Shown: positions 45,127 to 54,973 of the stretch, piece after piece
Layout of the letters: each line of letters starts with the position of its first letter
Numbering within the stretch: the stretch's first letter is position 1
Assembly: GCA_012959695.1 (NCBI GenBank)
Contig: DUCS01000006.1
Location: forward strand, 62,001-126,000
Source: Cycloclasticus sp.
GTDB lineage: Bacteria > Pseudomonadota > Gammaproteobacteria > Methylococcales > Cycloclasticaceae
Length of the DNA: 64,000 nt
Direction of reading: 5' to 3'
Position numbers and translations under genes: made by a program
Notes under the pieces: model-generated
The model's input: the letters and a program-made list of their open reading frames with translations, nothing else
Databases searched by the model: none
What the model was told of the DNA's origin: nothing

Positions 45127-46294
45127 AAGCTTACGCGGAAAAGTCGCCATTGTTGGTGTAGGGCAATCGCCGTCTGGGCGAGTCCCCGACAGAAGCCCGT
45201 TGGATTTAACCGCCGACGCAACGTTAAAAGCGTTAGCCGATGCAGGCATGGACAAAAGCGAAATAGACGGCGTGTTAACGGGTAATGCCTTTGCGTCATC
45301 TTTCCATCGTTTTAGTGTGGCATTGAGTGAATACCTAAACATACAACCTTCCTATTCAAATACCTTGCAAGTATCAGGCGCCACGGCGGCAGCCGCGGTT
45401 AATACAGCAGCAGCGGCCATTAATGCAGGGCTTGCCGATACGGTGTTAGTGGCTTGTGGTGATAGTCTGTTAACAGGTATGACGCCCGATATGGCGATTC
45501 GCGCGATGACCGAAAGTCGAGATCAGCAATACGAAATGCCGTTTGGAATTCCCGTAGCAAACACCTTTGCTATGACAGCGCACCGGCACATGAAAGAATT
45601 CGGCACCACCCCAGAACAAATGGCGCAGGTGGCGGTTACTTTTAGGGAGCATGCAGCACGTACCCCGGGCGCACAAAAAACCGATCCGATAACCATTGAA
45701 GATGTGCTGGCATCAAAAATGGTGACTACGCCGTATCATAAACTCGATTGTTCGTTAATTTCAGACGGCGGAGTCGCATTAATTTTAACCTCGGCTGAAA
45801 GGGCCTATGACTACGCGCAAGAACCTATATTTATTTTGGGTGCTGGCGAACACTACAGCCACGAGCATATTTTCCTAATGCCAGAGTTAACCGAAACAGG
45901 CGCCGTTAAATCAGCCCAAAAAGCATACGATATGGCAGGTATCAGTGCTAAAGATGTTGATGTAGCCGGTATTTATGATTGCTTTACAGGAACCGTTTTA
46001 ATGATGCTTGAAGACCTAGGTTTTTGTAAAAAAGGTGAAGCGGGGCCCTTCGTTGAGGCGGGGGAAATCACCTACGGTGGAACTATTCCAACCAATACCC
46101 ACGGTGGCATGCTCTCGTACGCGCACCCCGGTATTCCCGCGGCGTGGTACCACTTTGCAGAAGTGGTCAGGCAGTTACGTAACAGTTGCGGCGATCGACA
46201 AGTTACCGATGCTGAGCTGGGCCTTGTGCACACCTTGGGGGCTGGTTTCTCAACACAAGCGACCACTATCTTAGGTAAGGAGAGTACGTTGTGA
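45116..46294 (+). CDS. thiolase-like (SCP-x/Ltp2-type) protein lacking the catalytic Cys
   Basis: 392 residues from the ATG at 45116 inside the upstream stop region; an ATG at 45092 would add 8. Thiolase fold with KVAIVGVGQSPSG at the start and THGGMLSYAHPGIPAAWYHFAEVVRQLR (in part) near the end. Where degradative thiolases have the nucleophilic Cys (NRFCGSG) this protein reads TLQVSGATA, so Val86 replaces Cys. Such Cys-less members paired with a DUF35 protein include Ltp2-type retro-aldolases of steroid side-chain cleavage. Retro-aldol or retro-Claisen cleavage of a beta-hydroxy or beta-keto CoA ester is possible; function uncertain. Confidence 0.82.
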   Translation: MSNRSLRGKVAIVGVGQSPSGRVPDRSPLDLTADATLKALADAGMDKSEIDGVLTGNAFASSFHRFSVALSEYLNIQPSYSNTLQVSGATAAAAVNTAAAAINAGLADTVLVACGDSLLTGMTPDMAIRAMTESRDQQYEMPFGIPVANTFAMTAHRHMKEFGTTPEQMAQVAVTFREHAARTPGAQKTDPITIEDVLASKMVTTPYHKLDCSLISDGGVALILTSAERAYDYAQEPIFILGAGEHYSHEHIFLMPELTETGAVKSAQKAYDMAGISAKDVDVAGIYDCFTGTVLMMLEDLGFCKKGEAGPFVEAGEITYGGTIPTNTHGGMLSYAHPGIPAAWYHFAEVVRQLRNSCGDRQVTDAELGLVHTLGAGFSTQATTILGKESTL

Positions 46295-46704
46295 GTGAAC
46301 AGACAATTCGAAAACCTCTGCCCACAACAGATGGCGACAGCCAGGCACTGTGGGACGGGTTGAAAGAAGGCAAACTACTGCTCCAACACTGCGCCGATTG
46401 TGGACACGTTCAATATTATCAGCAAAGTCTGTGCAGGCTATGTCAGTCGAAAAACTTAGTCCACAAGCCAGCTAGCGGGCGCGGAAAGATTCATTCATAC
46501 AGCGTAGTTCACAGAGCCCCTGGCCCAGCATTTAAAGGCGATGTGCCGTATGCAGTATTACTGGTAGAGCTCGAAGAAGGCCCACGGATGATTAGTCGAT
46601 TGGTCGGTAACGACTTTGATGCACTAGATTTTGATTTGCCTGTAAAACTACAAACGGTAAAAATCAGTGATGACGTGTGCTTACCTTACTTTTCATTAAT
46701 GTAG
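46291..46704 (+). CDS. DUF35/OB-fold zinc-ribbon protein, partner of the thiolase-like protein
   Basis: 137 residues, GTG start with AAGGAGA upstream, overlapping the thiolase-like stop. N-terminal rubredoxin-like zinc ribbon with Cys34, Cys37, Cys48 and Cys51 (CADC and CRLC), then an OB fold (GKIHSYSVVHRAPGPAFKG, PYAVLLVELEEGPR). DUF35 proteins form stable complexes with thiolase-like and MaoC proteins and are needed for their activity or substrate channeling. Gene order here fits that. Confidence 0.88.
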   Translation: MSEQTIRKPLPTTDGDSQALWDGLKEGKLLLQHCADCGHVQYYQQSLCRLCQSKNLVHKPASGRGKIHSYSVVHRAPGPAFKGDVPYAVLLVELEEGPRMISRLVGNDFDALDFDLPVKLQTVKISDDVCLPYFSLM

Positions 46705-46720
46705 CCGTAAGGAAAAGACA

Positions 46721-47203
46721 ATGAACAAAGACGTGACGACTAAAAAGCCTTTAGGCAGCTATATGACAGCTAGGCGCACGATATTTGACGCCGATATATG
46801 TGCCTTTGTGAATGTTGCTGGTTTGCAAGAGCCTTTGTTTGTGGATATGGAATACGTCAAAACAAATATGCCAGCATCACACCAAAAACGTTTCGCGCCA
46901 GGCCCTTTTTTAATATCCATGGGCATGGGGCTAGTCGCTCCCATATTAATGACCATGCTAGATGACCTCGCTAAGATTCAACCTTTTGGTCTAATGAAAG
47001 GTATGGTCAACGTCAATGCCGATATTAAATTACCGGGATACGCAGGTGATACCATGCAAGTTGAACTGGTACCTACCATTACCTCAGTTACCCAATCTGG
47101 CAACGTATTATTGGCGTTACAACACATTATGCGCAATCAAGATAATCAAGTGGTTGTCGATTTCACCGAAACGCTATTGCTTGGACCACCTGATGAAAAG
47201 TAA
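46721..47203 (+). CDS. hotdog-fold protein of MaoC/FAS1-like type, no catalytic pair seen
   Basis: 160 residues. Segments VNVAGLQEPLFVDMEY, FAPGPFLISMGMGLVAP and KLPGYAGDTMQVELVP fit a hotdog fold of the acyl-CoA hydratase-like type. The Asp-x4-His motif of active MaoC hydratases is not present. Last gene of the plus-strand operon (16 bp after DUF35). May act as hydratase-like accessory, or as a thioesterase; I cannot choose. Confidence 0.72.
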   Translation: MNKDVTTKKPLGSYMTARRTIFDADICAFVNVAGLQEPLFVDMEYVKTNMPASHQKRFAPGPFLISMGMGLVAPILMTMLDDLAKIQPFGLMKGMVNVNADIKLPGYAGDTMQVELVPTITSVTQSGNVLLALQHIMRNQDNQVVVDFTETLLLGPPDEK

Positions 47204-47456
47204 GTAGAGGTGTTATTTTCAGATAAAGCTCGAAAATCATTTGTTGAGCCAAACTGTGACCCCATACCGAGACATTAAGTATAAATGCCTAACAAGTCAT
47301 TCGACACGCCCAACAAGAACCGACTGTTTGCTCCTGGGGTCGGTAAATTAAACAAACTAAACGGGACGCTACCCTTTGATTCGTAAAACCATGGGCTAAT
47401 CCCGTTTATCTTTCACTCTAACAATAACAAGCAAATACAAACTAAAAAGCAGTTAC
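47204..47456. other. 253-bp convergent intergenic region with inverted repeats
   Basis: No gene. It lies between convergent operons and holds nested inverted repeats: GACCCCA (47258-47264) with TGGGGTC (47335-47341), ACCGAC (47319-47324) with GTCGGT (47339-47344) and AAACGGGA (47359-47366) with TCCCGTTT (47400-47407). The last pair may end transcription from both sides. A segment at 47287-47309 starting GCCTAACAAGTCATTCG resembles one half of an integron attC site, but the second half is not present. Confidence 0.4.
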
Positions 47457-49460
47457 TTATTCTGTCTCAACAAATGTAATTAACGTCGCGTCCGCTTCAA
47501 CAAAATCTTCAGCCGCATAAAATACTTGGTCAATTTCACCGTCAAACGGTGCTACCAATGTATGCTCCATTTTCATCGCTTCAAGAATGGCAAGTGGTTG
47601 GTTTTCTGTCACACTATCGCCGTTAGCTACGAGTACTTTCAGTAATTTACCTGGCATGGGTGCGACGATGGTTGATGCACCTGCAACGTCAGTGATATCA
47701 GCTTCAAATGGGTTTACTTCGTTTAACAGATACCAACGGTTTTTCCATGAAATTAGAACGATATTGTCATGTCTAAGGGTAATGAATTTTTCCCAGCTAT
47801 TGTCTATTTGTAAACGTAACACCTGATTGGTTGATTCTTCAGCGATAACGTCCATATCGGCGTCTAAATGGAACACAAAATGGTTTTCACGTTCGCTTAC
47901 AACAACTTCTATATCATCGCCGTCTTCATAGTTGAAGAATAAGCTGCGCTCACTTTGACCGTTTGGTCGCCAGCCAGTGGTGTCGTGCCATGGGGAATTA
48001 GGGTCGCTTGAAACAACAGCCCCATCAGCAACGGTTTTTTGTTGATCGAGCAATAATCTAACGCTGGCTGCTAATAAAACGTGCTGGGGTAATTCAACGC
48101 GGCTGCTATCGAGTATCGCGTCTAGTTTTGCATCGATGTACTGTGTATCAATTTTATTGTCGATAAAATCAGGGTGAGTCGATAATGTTTCTAAAAATGC
48201 AATATTGTTTTCCACGCCGATAATGCCTGAGTCGCCGAGTGCGGTCAGTAAGCGTGAACGTGCGATTTCGCGTGTTTCGCCCCATACAACGAGCTTTGCA
48301 ATCATTGGATCGTAGAACACGCTAATGGTGTCGCCTTGTTCAACGCCGGTTTCTACTCGGCAGTTTTCGTTGGCTTGTGGGAAACGCAAAGCATGTAATT
48401 TGCCGGTTGACGGTAGGAATAAATTATTAGGGTTTTCAGCGTATAGGCGTGTTTCAAACGAATGCCCAGTGCTGGTAATTTGTTCTTGCTTTAACGGTAA
48501 GGCTTCACCCGCAGCAACACGTACTTGCCATTCAACTAGATCTTGCCCAGTGACCATTTCGGTAACGGGGTGCTCCACCTGTAATCGCGTATTCATCTCC
48601 ATAAAATAAAATGAACGGTCTTCGCCGACAATAAATTCAATGGTGCCTGCACCGTTATATTCAATAGCACGCGCAGCGTTTACGGCAGCGATGCCCATTG
48701 CTTCACGCGTGGCATCATCAAGGAAAGGAGAAGGGGTTTCTTCAATAATTTTTTGATGGCGACGCTGTAATGAACATTCGCGTTCATGCAGGTGTACGTA
48801 ATTGTCGTGAGTGTCTCCAAATACTTGAAATTCAATATGACGTGGTTTGCCAATGTAACGTTCGAGTAACACACGGTCATCACCAAAAGCATTTTGTGCT
48901 TCGCGCATCACCGCATCTAACATGTCATTAAATTCATCAGCCGAATTAACCACGCGCATACCTTTGCCGCCACCGCCAGAAACCGCTTTAATCAATAGTG
49001 GATAGCCTACCTTGTCAGCTTCTGCTTTAAGATGAACAGCGCCTTGCTCTTTGCCGTGATAACCTGGTACGACAGGTACATTAGCAGCTTCCATTAGATG
49101 TTTGGCGGCATCTTTTGCGCCCATTTTTTCAATGGAGTCGGCTGTTGGGCCAATAAAGGTAATGCCAGCGGCAGGGCAAGCACGTGCAAAGCCACTGTTC
49201 TCAGATAAAAATCCGTATGCTGGGTGAATGGCATCTACTCCCACACGCTTTGCCAGTGCGATGAGGTTATCACCTAGAAGGTATGATTCATCGGGACGTG
49301 AGCCACCAATATGGTATGCCTCATCAGCCAATTTAACGTGACGCGCATGTTGGTCAGCATCCGAATAAACCGCAACACTGGTGATGCCCATTTTTTTTAA
49401 GGTGGAAATAACACGGCAAGCGATTTCACCGCGATTTGCTATTAATACTTTTTTAAACAT
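47457..49460 (-). CDS. liuD: 3-methylcrotonyl-CoA carboxylase biotin-containing (alpha) subunit
   Basis: 667 residues. ATP-grasp biotin carboxylase (IANRGEIACRVISTLKK, GGGGKGMRVV, EMNTRLQVEHPVTEMVTG in part) and a C-terminal biotinyl domain LAILEAMKMEHTLVAPFDG. Pairs with the beta subunit 17 bp upstream. With isovaleryl-CoA dehydrogenase in the same operon this is the leucine/isovalerate carboxylase, ATP-dependent carboxylation of 3-methylcrotonyl-CoA to 3-methylglutaconyl-CoA. Cytoplasmic. Confidence 0.93.
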   Translation of the reverse strand: MFKKVLIANRGEIACRVISTLKKMGITSVAVYSDADQHARHVKLADEAYHIGGSRPDESYLLGDNLIALAKRVGVDAIHPAYGFLSENSGFARACPAAGITFIGPTADSIEKMGAKDAAKHLMEAANVPVVPGYHGKEQGAVHLKAEADKVGYPLLIKAVSGGGGKGMRVVNSADEFNDMLDAVMREAQNAFGDDRVLLERYIGKPRHIEFQVFGDTHDNYVHLHERECSLQRRHQKIIEETPSPFLDDATREAMGIAAVNAARAIEYNGAGTIEFIVGEDRSFYFMEMNTRLQVEHPVTEMVTGQDLVEWQVRVAAGEALPLKQEQITSTGHSFETRLYAENPNNLFLPSTGKLHALRFPQANENCRVETGVEQGDTISVFYDPMIAKLVVWGETREIARSRLLTALGDSGIIGVENNIAFLETLSTHPDFIDNKIDTQYIDAKLDAILDSSRVELPQHVLLAASVRLLLDQQKTVADGAVVSSDPNSPWHDTTGWRPNGQSERSLFFNYEDGDDIEVVVSERENHFVFHLDADMDVIAEESTNQVLRLQIDNSWEKFITLRHDNIVLISWKNRWYLLNEVNPFEADITDVAGASTIVAPMPGKLLKVLVANGDSVTENQPLAILEAMKMEHTLVAPFDGEIDQVFYAAEDFVEADATLITFVETE

Positions 49461-49477
49461 GATTAATTACCTGTAGG

Positions 49478-51085
49478 CTACATTCTAAAGACGCCGTAAG
49501 AGGCATCATCAATGGGTGTTTTAGCGGCAACGGCTAGGGATAAACCCAATACGCGACGGGTATCTCTCGGGTCAATAATGCCATCATCCCACAGTCGAGC
49601 GGTGGCAAAATACGGGTTACCTTGTTCCTCGAACTGGTCGAAAATTGGTTTTCTAAATGCTTCTTCTTCGTCTTCTGACCAGGTTTCACCACGTAGTTCA
49701 ATAGCGTCACGCTTGACCGTAGCAAGTACAGCGGCGGCTTGCTCGCCACCCATGGTTGAAATACGTGAATTCGGCCATGTCCACAACATACGTGCGCCAA
49801 ATGCTCGACCACACATGCCATAGTTACCAGCACCATAGGAACCACCAATTAGCACGGTGAATTTAGGGACGGTAGAACAAGAAACGGCTGTGACCATTTT
49901 TGCGCCATTTTTGGCGATACCTTCCTCTTCGTATTTTTTACCGACCATAAAGCCCGTGATATTTTGTAGAAATAATAAAGGAATACCACGTTGGTTACAC
50001 AGTTCAATAAAGTGTGTGCCTTTTAACGCAGAAGGTGAGAACAAGATGCCATTGTTAGCAATAATACCAACCGGATAGCCGTGAATATGAGCAAAGCCAC
50101 AAACCAGAGTTGGGCCATATAATGGCTTGAATTCTTGGAACTCAGAGCCATCCACTAAACGTGCAATAATTTCGCGTACTTCAAACGGTTGGCGCGCATC
50201 CTTAGGGATTACACCTATAATGTCGTCCGTTGGGTATAAAGGTTCACGAGACTCACGTACTTTTGTATGTACTGTTTTATTAACATTTAAGTGGCTGATG
50301 ATATCGCGTGCAATATTCAGCGCATGCGTGTCATTTTCGGCGATATGGTCTGTCACACCCGATTGTTTACAGTGTAGTTCAGCACCACCTAAGTCTTCAG
50401 ATGATACAACTTCGCCTGTGGCGGCTTTAACTAACGGCGGGCCGCCTAAAAATATAGTGCCTTGTTCGCGAACAATAATAGATTCATCACATAGCGCAGG
50501 AATATATGCTCCACCCGCAGTACACGAACCCATGACCACTGCTATCTGCGAGATACCTGCGCCAGACATGCGTGTTTGGTTATAGAAAAAACGCCCGAAA
50601 TGCTCTTTATCTGGGAACACGTCGTGTTGTAGGGGTAGGAAAGCACCACCTGAATCAACTAAATAGATACAAGGTAAGCGATTTTCTTGCGCTATCTCTT
50701 GTGCTCGTAGGTGTTTTTTAACCGTCAATGGATAGTACGTACCCCCTTTAACGGTTGCGTCATTTGCAATCACCATTACTTCGACACCGTGTACACGACC
50801 AATGCCTGTAATAATCCCTGCGGCAGGTGCATCATCGTTATAGATGCCATAGGCTGCTAGTTGTGACAGTTCTAAAAACGAACTACCCTTATCGAGCAAC
50901 GCTTTTATGCGGTCTCTAGGTAACAGCTTATCCCTTGCCAAGTGTTTTTTACGCGCTCGCTCACCACCACCTGCGGCGGCTGTTGTGATACGTTCATTCA
51001 ACTCAGCGACCAATGTTGCCATAGCAGCTGTGTTGTCTTTAAACTCAGGGGAAGCCGTTTCTAGCTTAGATTTTATAATAGGCAT
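49478..51085 (-). CDS. liuB: 3-methylcrotonyl-CoA carboxylase carboxyltransferase (beta) subunit
   Basis: 535 residues, normal for MCC beta. [20 protein letters not shown] (in part), [21 protein letters not shown] (in part), [49 protein letters not shown] and [16 protein letters not shown]. These segments, especially the KYE-EG-IAK stretch, match MCC rather than propionyl-CoA carboxylase. Third gene of the isovalerate operon. Confidence 0.93.
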   Translation of the reverse strand: MPIIKSKLETASPEFKDNTAAMATLVAELNERITTAAAGGGERARKKHLARDKLLPRDRIKALLDKGSSFLELSQLAAYGIYNDDAPAAGIITGIGRVHGVEVMVIANDATVKGGTYYPLTVKKHLRAQEIAQENRLPCIYLVDSGGAFLPLQHDVFPDKEHFGRFFYNQTRMSGAGISQIAVVMGSCTAGGAYIPALCDESIIVREQGTIFLGGPPLVKAATGEVVSSEDLGGAELHCKQSGVTDHIAENDTHALNIARDIISHLNVNKTVHTKVRESREPLYPTDDIIGVIPKDARQPFEVREIIARLVDGSEFQEFKPLYGPTLVCGFAHIHGYPVGIIANNGILFSPSALKGTHFIELCNQRGIPLLFLQNITGFMVGKKYEEEGIAKNGAKMVTAVSCSTVPKFTVLIGGSYGAGNYGMCGRAFGARMLWTWPNSRISTMGGEQAAAVLATVKRDAIELRGETWSEDEEEAFRKPIFDQFEEQGNPYFATARLWDDGIIDPRDTRRVLGLSLAVAAKTPIDDASYGVFRM

Positions 51086-51119
51086 AAGATTAAGTTTACT
51101 TTATAAGTTTTTGTTTTAA

Positions 51120-52301
51120 TTAAATAATTTCTATCGCCATTGCTGTTGCTTCACCACCGCCAATACACAAGCTGGCAATGCCTTTTGTAAAGCCACGGTT
51201 TTTAAGCGCGTGTAATAAAGTAACGACTATACGAGCGCCTGACGCACCAATAGGATGACCCAGCGCACAAGCACCACCATTGACGTTTACTTTTTCAGGG
51301 TCAAGGTTTAACTCTTTAATAGCTGCCATGGTCACCACAGCAAAGGCTTCGTTTATTTCGTAAAGGTCAACATCTTCGGTCGTCCAGTTACATTTTTTAA
51401 GTAGCTTTTCAATGGCATAAACAGGTGCCGTCGTGAACCAGTCTGGATCTTGTGCGTACGAGGTATGCGCTGTTATCTTTGCTAACGGTTTTAAGCCCTT
51501 TTTATCTGCCTCATCCGCATCCATCAATAGTAGAGCCGTTGCACCATCCGATATAGATGACGCATTAGCCGCTGTTACTGTGCCGTCTTTCTTAAAAGCA
51601 GGGCGCAAGCTACGAATTTTATCCATCTGTGCGTTTAGAGGTGATTCGTCAGTATCAACAACTATCTCTTGTTTCCGTTTTTTTACGGTAATAGGCGTGA
51701 TTTCGTCTTTAAACGCCCCATTATTAATGGCGGTAGTAGCACGCTCAAGCGAACGGATAGCAAAATCATCTTGTTGCTCTCGTGAAAAATCGAACTTATC
51801 TGCGCATAACTCAGCAAACGACCCCATCAACTTACCGTGTTTTACGTCTTGTAAACCATCACAAAACATATGGTCTAACATGGCACCGTCACCCATTTTT
51901 TGCCCGCCACGTGCGGCTGGCAATAGATAAGGTGCGTTAGTCATCGATTCCATACCTCCAGCAATAACGGCAGTTGCATCACCCGCTAAAATTTGGTTAT
52001 AGGCGTAAATAAGCGTTTGCATGGCCGAGCCACACATTTTATTCACGGTGTTACACGGCACAGATAAGGGGAGGCCGCCTTTTAACGCAGCTTGACGAGC
52101 AGGTGCTTGACCTTGCCCAGCTGGTAAAACGCAACCAAAATGGACGCTGTCAATATCAGCTCCATCAATTTGGCTATCGGTTAATACAGCTTCAATGGAA
52201 GCCGCACCTAAGTCAGATGCTGACAAACTTGAAAACTGACCCTGAAACGAGCCTAGCGGCGTGCGCTTTGCGGCGACAACCACAACGGATGTTGAACTCA
52301 T
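51120..52301 (-). CDS. acetyl-CoA C-acetyltransferase (thiolase)
   Basis: 393 residues. Nucleophile Cys90 in VNKMCGSAMQ, NEAFAVVTM, GGACALGHPIGASGARI with catalytic His, and SLCIGGGEATAMA with the second Cys. This is the biosynthetic/acetoacetyl-CoA type. In a leucine operon it would cleave acetoacetyl-CoA from the end of the pathway, or split other 3-oxoacyl-CoA. 34 bp after the dehydrogenase gene, before the carboxylase genes. Confidence 0.94.
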   Translation of the reverse strand: MSSTSVVVVAAKRTPLGSFQGQFSSLSASDLGAASIEAVLTDSQIDGADIDSVHFGCVLPAGQGQAPARQAALKGGLPLSVPCNTVNKMCGSAMQTLIYAYNQILAGDATAVIAGGMESMTNAPYLLPAARGGQKMGDGAMLDHMFCDGLQDVKHGKLMGSFAELCADKFDFSREQQDDFAIRSLERATTAINNGAFKDEITPITVKKRKQEIVVDTDESPLNAQMDKIRSLRPAFKKDGTVTAANASSISDGATALLLMDADEADKKGLKPLAKITAHTSYAQDPDWFTTAPVYAIEKLLKKCNWTTEDVDLYEINEAFAVVTMAAIKELNLDPEKVNVNGGACALGHPIGASGARIVVTLLHALKNRGFTKGIASLCIGGGEATAMAIEII

Positions 52302-52309
52302 GAATATTC

Positions 52310-53470
52310 CTATTTAGTTTCGTCGAACAATTCACGTCCAATCAGCATGCGGCGTATTTCATTGGTACCAGCGCCAATGTCATACAATTTTGCATCGCGC
52401 AGTAATCGCCCTGTTGGAAACTCATTGATATAGCCATTTCCACCCAATGTTTGGATAGCTTCAAGCGCTACTTTTACGGCATTTTCGGAGGTGAAGAGTA
52501 ATAAGCCTGCGGCGTCTTTTCGAGAATCATTACCTTTGTCGTATTGTTCAGCTACACGATAGGCGAATGCACGGCTGGATTGAAGCGCAACGTACATATC
52601 GGCCATTTTGCCTTGCATCAATTCAAACATGCCGATGGGTTTACCAAACTGCTTGCGTTCGTGCACGTACGGTAAACAAATATCCATAGCTGCTTGCATA
52701 ATGCCGATAGGGCCGCCTGACAGCACCATACGTTCAGTATTGAGGCCACTCATCAACACTTTAACGCCTTCGTTCACTTCCCCAAGCACGTTTTCATCTG
52801 GTATTTCGCAATCTTCAAACACCAATTCACAGGTATTTGAACCGCGCATGCCTAATTTATCTAATTTTTGCGCCGTGCTGAAACCTTTAAAGTCTTTTTC
52901 AATAATGAAGGCAGTCATACATTTCGAACCTGCTTCAGGACCAGCGGTACGCATGTAAACGATTAACACATGAGCATCTGGCCCATTGGTGATCCACATT
53001 TTATTGCCGTTAGCGATCCATTTATCACCTTTTTTTACTGCACGACAGCTCATTGAACCGACCACATCGGAGCCCGCACCAGGTTCAGACATAGCTAGCG
53101 CACCGATGTGTTCACCGGTACATAATTTAGGTAGATATTTATGGCGCTGCTCTTCAGTACCATTTAAATAGAGGTTGTTTAAGCATAAATTAGAATTTGC
53201 CCCGTAAGAGAGACCAATAGAAGCTGATGCTCTAGAGATTTCTTCCATAACAACGAGGTGGGATAGATAGTTTAAACCAGTACCGCCATACTCTTCTGGT
53301 ACGGTCATACCAAGCAAACCCATGTCACCAAATTGTGTCCAAAGTTGATTGGGAAATTCGTTTTTAAAATCTGTTTCTTCGGCTATAGGGGCTACTTCAC
53401 CATCAGCAAACTTTCGTACAGCATCTCTTAATTCATCTATTTCGTCGTTAATTTTGATATTAAATGGCAT
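52310..53470 (-). CDS. liuA: isovaleryl-CoA dehydrogenase
   Basis: 386 residues. [48 protein letters not shown] with the helix-G Glu, and [18 protein letters not shown] with Gly at the short-chain base position; together these are the pattern of isovaleryl-CoA dehydrogenases. Desaturates isovaleryl-CoA to 3-methylcrotonyl-CoA. First gene of the minus-strand operon; the CTAA-N6-TTAG site at 53517 lies 46 bp upstream of its start, shared with the divergent TetR gene. Confidence 0.93.
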   Translation of the reverse strand: MPFNIKINDEIDELRDAVRKFADGEVAPIAEETDFKNEFPNQLWTQFGDMGLLGMTVPEEYGGTGLNYLSHLVVMEEISRASASIGLSYGANSNLCLNNLYLNGTEEQRHKYLPKLCTGEHIGALAMSEPGAGSDVVGSMSCRAVKKGDKWIANGNKMWITNGPDAHVLIVYMRTAGPEAGSKCMTAFIIEKDFKGFSTAQKLDKLGMRGSNTCELVFEDCEIPDENVLGEVNEGVKVLMSGLNTERMVLSGGPIGIMQAAMDICLPYVHERKQFGKPIGMFELMQGKMADMYVALQSSRAFAYRVAEQYDKGNDSRKDAAGLLLFTSENAVKVALEAIQTLGGNGYINEFPTGRLLRDAKLYDIGAGTNEIRRMLIGRELFDETK

Positions 53471-53516
53471 GGCTCTCTCTTATTAATTGCTATCAATAAA
53501 TGGTAGCACTATACTA

Positions 53517-53536
53517 ATTCTAATACTAATTAGAAT
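53517..53536. promoter_or_regulatory. putative operator, perfect palindrome ATTCTAAT-N4-ATTAGAAT
   Basis: Eight-base perfect arms around ACTA, the longest of the CTAA-N6-TTAG set. It lies between the divergent isovaleryl-CoA dehydrogenase (46 bp) and TetR (20 bp) starts, with extra CTAAT repeats on both sides. A position next to its regulator gene argues that the TetR at 53557 binds it. Confidence 0.7.
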
Positions 53537-53556
53537 CTAATGATGATTAGAAAAAA

Positions 53557-54168
53557 ATGGATCAACACGTAACGCAACTTAAACCAGTTTTAAAAAAAGA
53601 AAAAACGCGACTTTTATTATTAGATAAAGCTGCACAAATGTTTAGCCAACGCGGTTACCAGTCAACCTCATTAAAAGACATAGCTGCAGAAGCAGGCATG
53701 AAGGCCGGTAGCTTGTACTATCACTTTGCATCGAAAGAGGCATTAATGATTGAAGTGTTAGATAAGAGTATGCAACTTATCAGCGATACCGTTGGTGGCG
53801 AGATTGAAAAGCTCGATGATGACTTTAGCTTCGAAGAAGGCTTGCACGCTTATATTTTTGGTCATTTAACCGCTATTTTGAAACATTCAGACTACACCAC
53901 CACGACGATTAGGAATAATGGGCAAGTACCTGAAGCTGTGCACAAAGCAGTGAGAGTGAAGCGTGAACATTATGAACAACAATGGAGAAAACTGATGCGC
54001 CAGGGTAAAGAAGAAGGCGCTATTCGTGCAGATTTAGATGAAACATTACTTCGGCTGATGATATTGGGCGCATCAAACTGGTCGTCCGTTTGGTTTAAGT
54101 CTGATGGGCACAGTATTGAGGATCTCGCTCGTGAATATACGAGTGTGTTTTTAAAGGGGTGTAAATGA
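53557..54168 (+). CDS. TetR-family transcriptional regulator, likely owner of the CTAA-N6-TTAG site
   Basis: 203 residues. Helix-turn-helix: AAQMFSQRGYQSTSLKDIAA then EAGMKAGSLYYHFASKEALM. The C-terminal domain matches the TetR at 30251 (HLTAILKHSDYTTTTI, VKREHYEQQWRKLM, GAIRADLDETLLRLMILGA in part). It starts an operon with five acyl-CoA genes, its stop overlapping the next start. The palindrome 20 bp upstream suggests autoregulation and control of the divergent operon; an acyl-CoA inducer is inferred. Confidence 0.93.
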   Translation: MDQHVTQLKPVLKKEKTRLLLLDKAAQMFSQRGYQSTSLKDIAAEAGMKAGSLYYHFASKEALMIEVLDKSMQLISDTVGGEIEKLDDDFSFEEGLHAYIFGHLTAILKHSDYTTTTIRNNGQVPEAVHKAVRVKREHYEQQWRKLMRQGKEEGAIRADLDETLLRLMILGASNWSSVWFKSDGHSIEDLAREYTSVFLKGCK

Positions 54169-54953
54169 TGTCTTATAACACATTGAAGTTTGCGGTCGAT
54201 GACCGTGGTGTCGCCAAGGTAACGTTGAATAGGCCGGATGTTCATAACGCGATGAGTGCCGAATTAATCCAAGAGTTATTGTCACTTTGCCAAGATATTG
54301 ATAAGGACGGTTCCATTCGCGTGGTTGTGTTGACAGGCGCAGGTAAAAGCTTTTGTGCGGGTGGTGATTTGAACTGGATGAAAAGTAATATAAACAAAAC
54401 CCGAGAAGAGCGTATTGCACAAACCAGCGTATTGGCAGATATGCTCGCCGCCTTAAATGGCTTGAGTAAACCGTTAATTGGTCGTATTCAAGGCCCAGCT
54501 TATGGTGGTGGCGTAGGTATGGTGTCGGTGTGCGATATTACCGTTGGCGTTAGTTCTGCGAAATTTGGTTTAACTGAGGTAAAGCTAGGCCTAACTCCAG
54601 CGACTATTTCGCCATATGTTGTAAAACGTATTGGCGCAACAAACGCACGTCGTAATTTTTTCAACTGCCGGTTCTTTGGTGCTGTTGAAGCACAATCCAT
54701 GGGTTTATTAAGTGAAGTAGTCGATCCCGATCAGCTTGATGAGGCAGTAGAAAAAGAACTCAGCATGATCCTAAAATGTGCACCGGGAGCGATCGCCTCA
54801 ACCAAGAAATTAGTAGATTATGTAGATATGCATAATGCCAAGGAAAACAGAGTTTACACAGCCGCCAACCTTGCGGATGCATGGGAAACAGACGAGGGAA
54901 AAGAGGGTATTGATGCCTTCCTAAATAAACGAAAAGCAAATTGGCTTAAATAA
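54165..54953 (+). CDS. liuC: methylglutaconyl-CoA hydratase-like (LiuC type)
   Basis: 262 residues from ATG 54165; the next ATG at 54168 has better spacing from AAAGGGG. FCAGGDLNWMK, GRIQGPAYGGGVGMVSVCDI and FGLTEVKLGLTPATISPYVV are the LiuC/GnyH signature. The second oxyanion loop has Gly118 where Glu144 of ordinary hydratases lies and keeps Glu138 (as Glu164), as in that group. Hydrates 3-methylglutaconyl-CoA to HMG-CoA, completing dehydrogenase and carboxylase of the divergent operon. No HMG-CoA lyase is present in the window. Confidence 0.88.
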   Translation: MMSYNTLKFAVDDRGVAKVTLNRPDVHNAMSAELIQELLSLCQDIDKDGSIRVVVLTGAGKSFCAGGDLNWMKSNINKTREERIAQTSVLADMLAALNGLSKPLIGRIQGPAYGGGVGMVSVCDITVGVSSAKFGLTEVKLGLTPATISPYVVKRIGATNARRNFFNCRFFGAVEAQSMGLLSEVVDPDQLDEAVEKELSMILKCAPGAIASTKKLVDYVDMHNAKENRVYTAANLADAWETDEGKEGIDAFLNKRKANWLK

Positions 54954-54973
54954 TATGATTAGGAGATAAAAAA

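Noticed and set aside
47204..47456. CRISPR or insertion sequence remnants
   Set aside because: Repeats are few, short and of differing sequence; no spacer periodicity or transposase frame is present.
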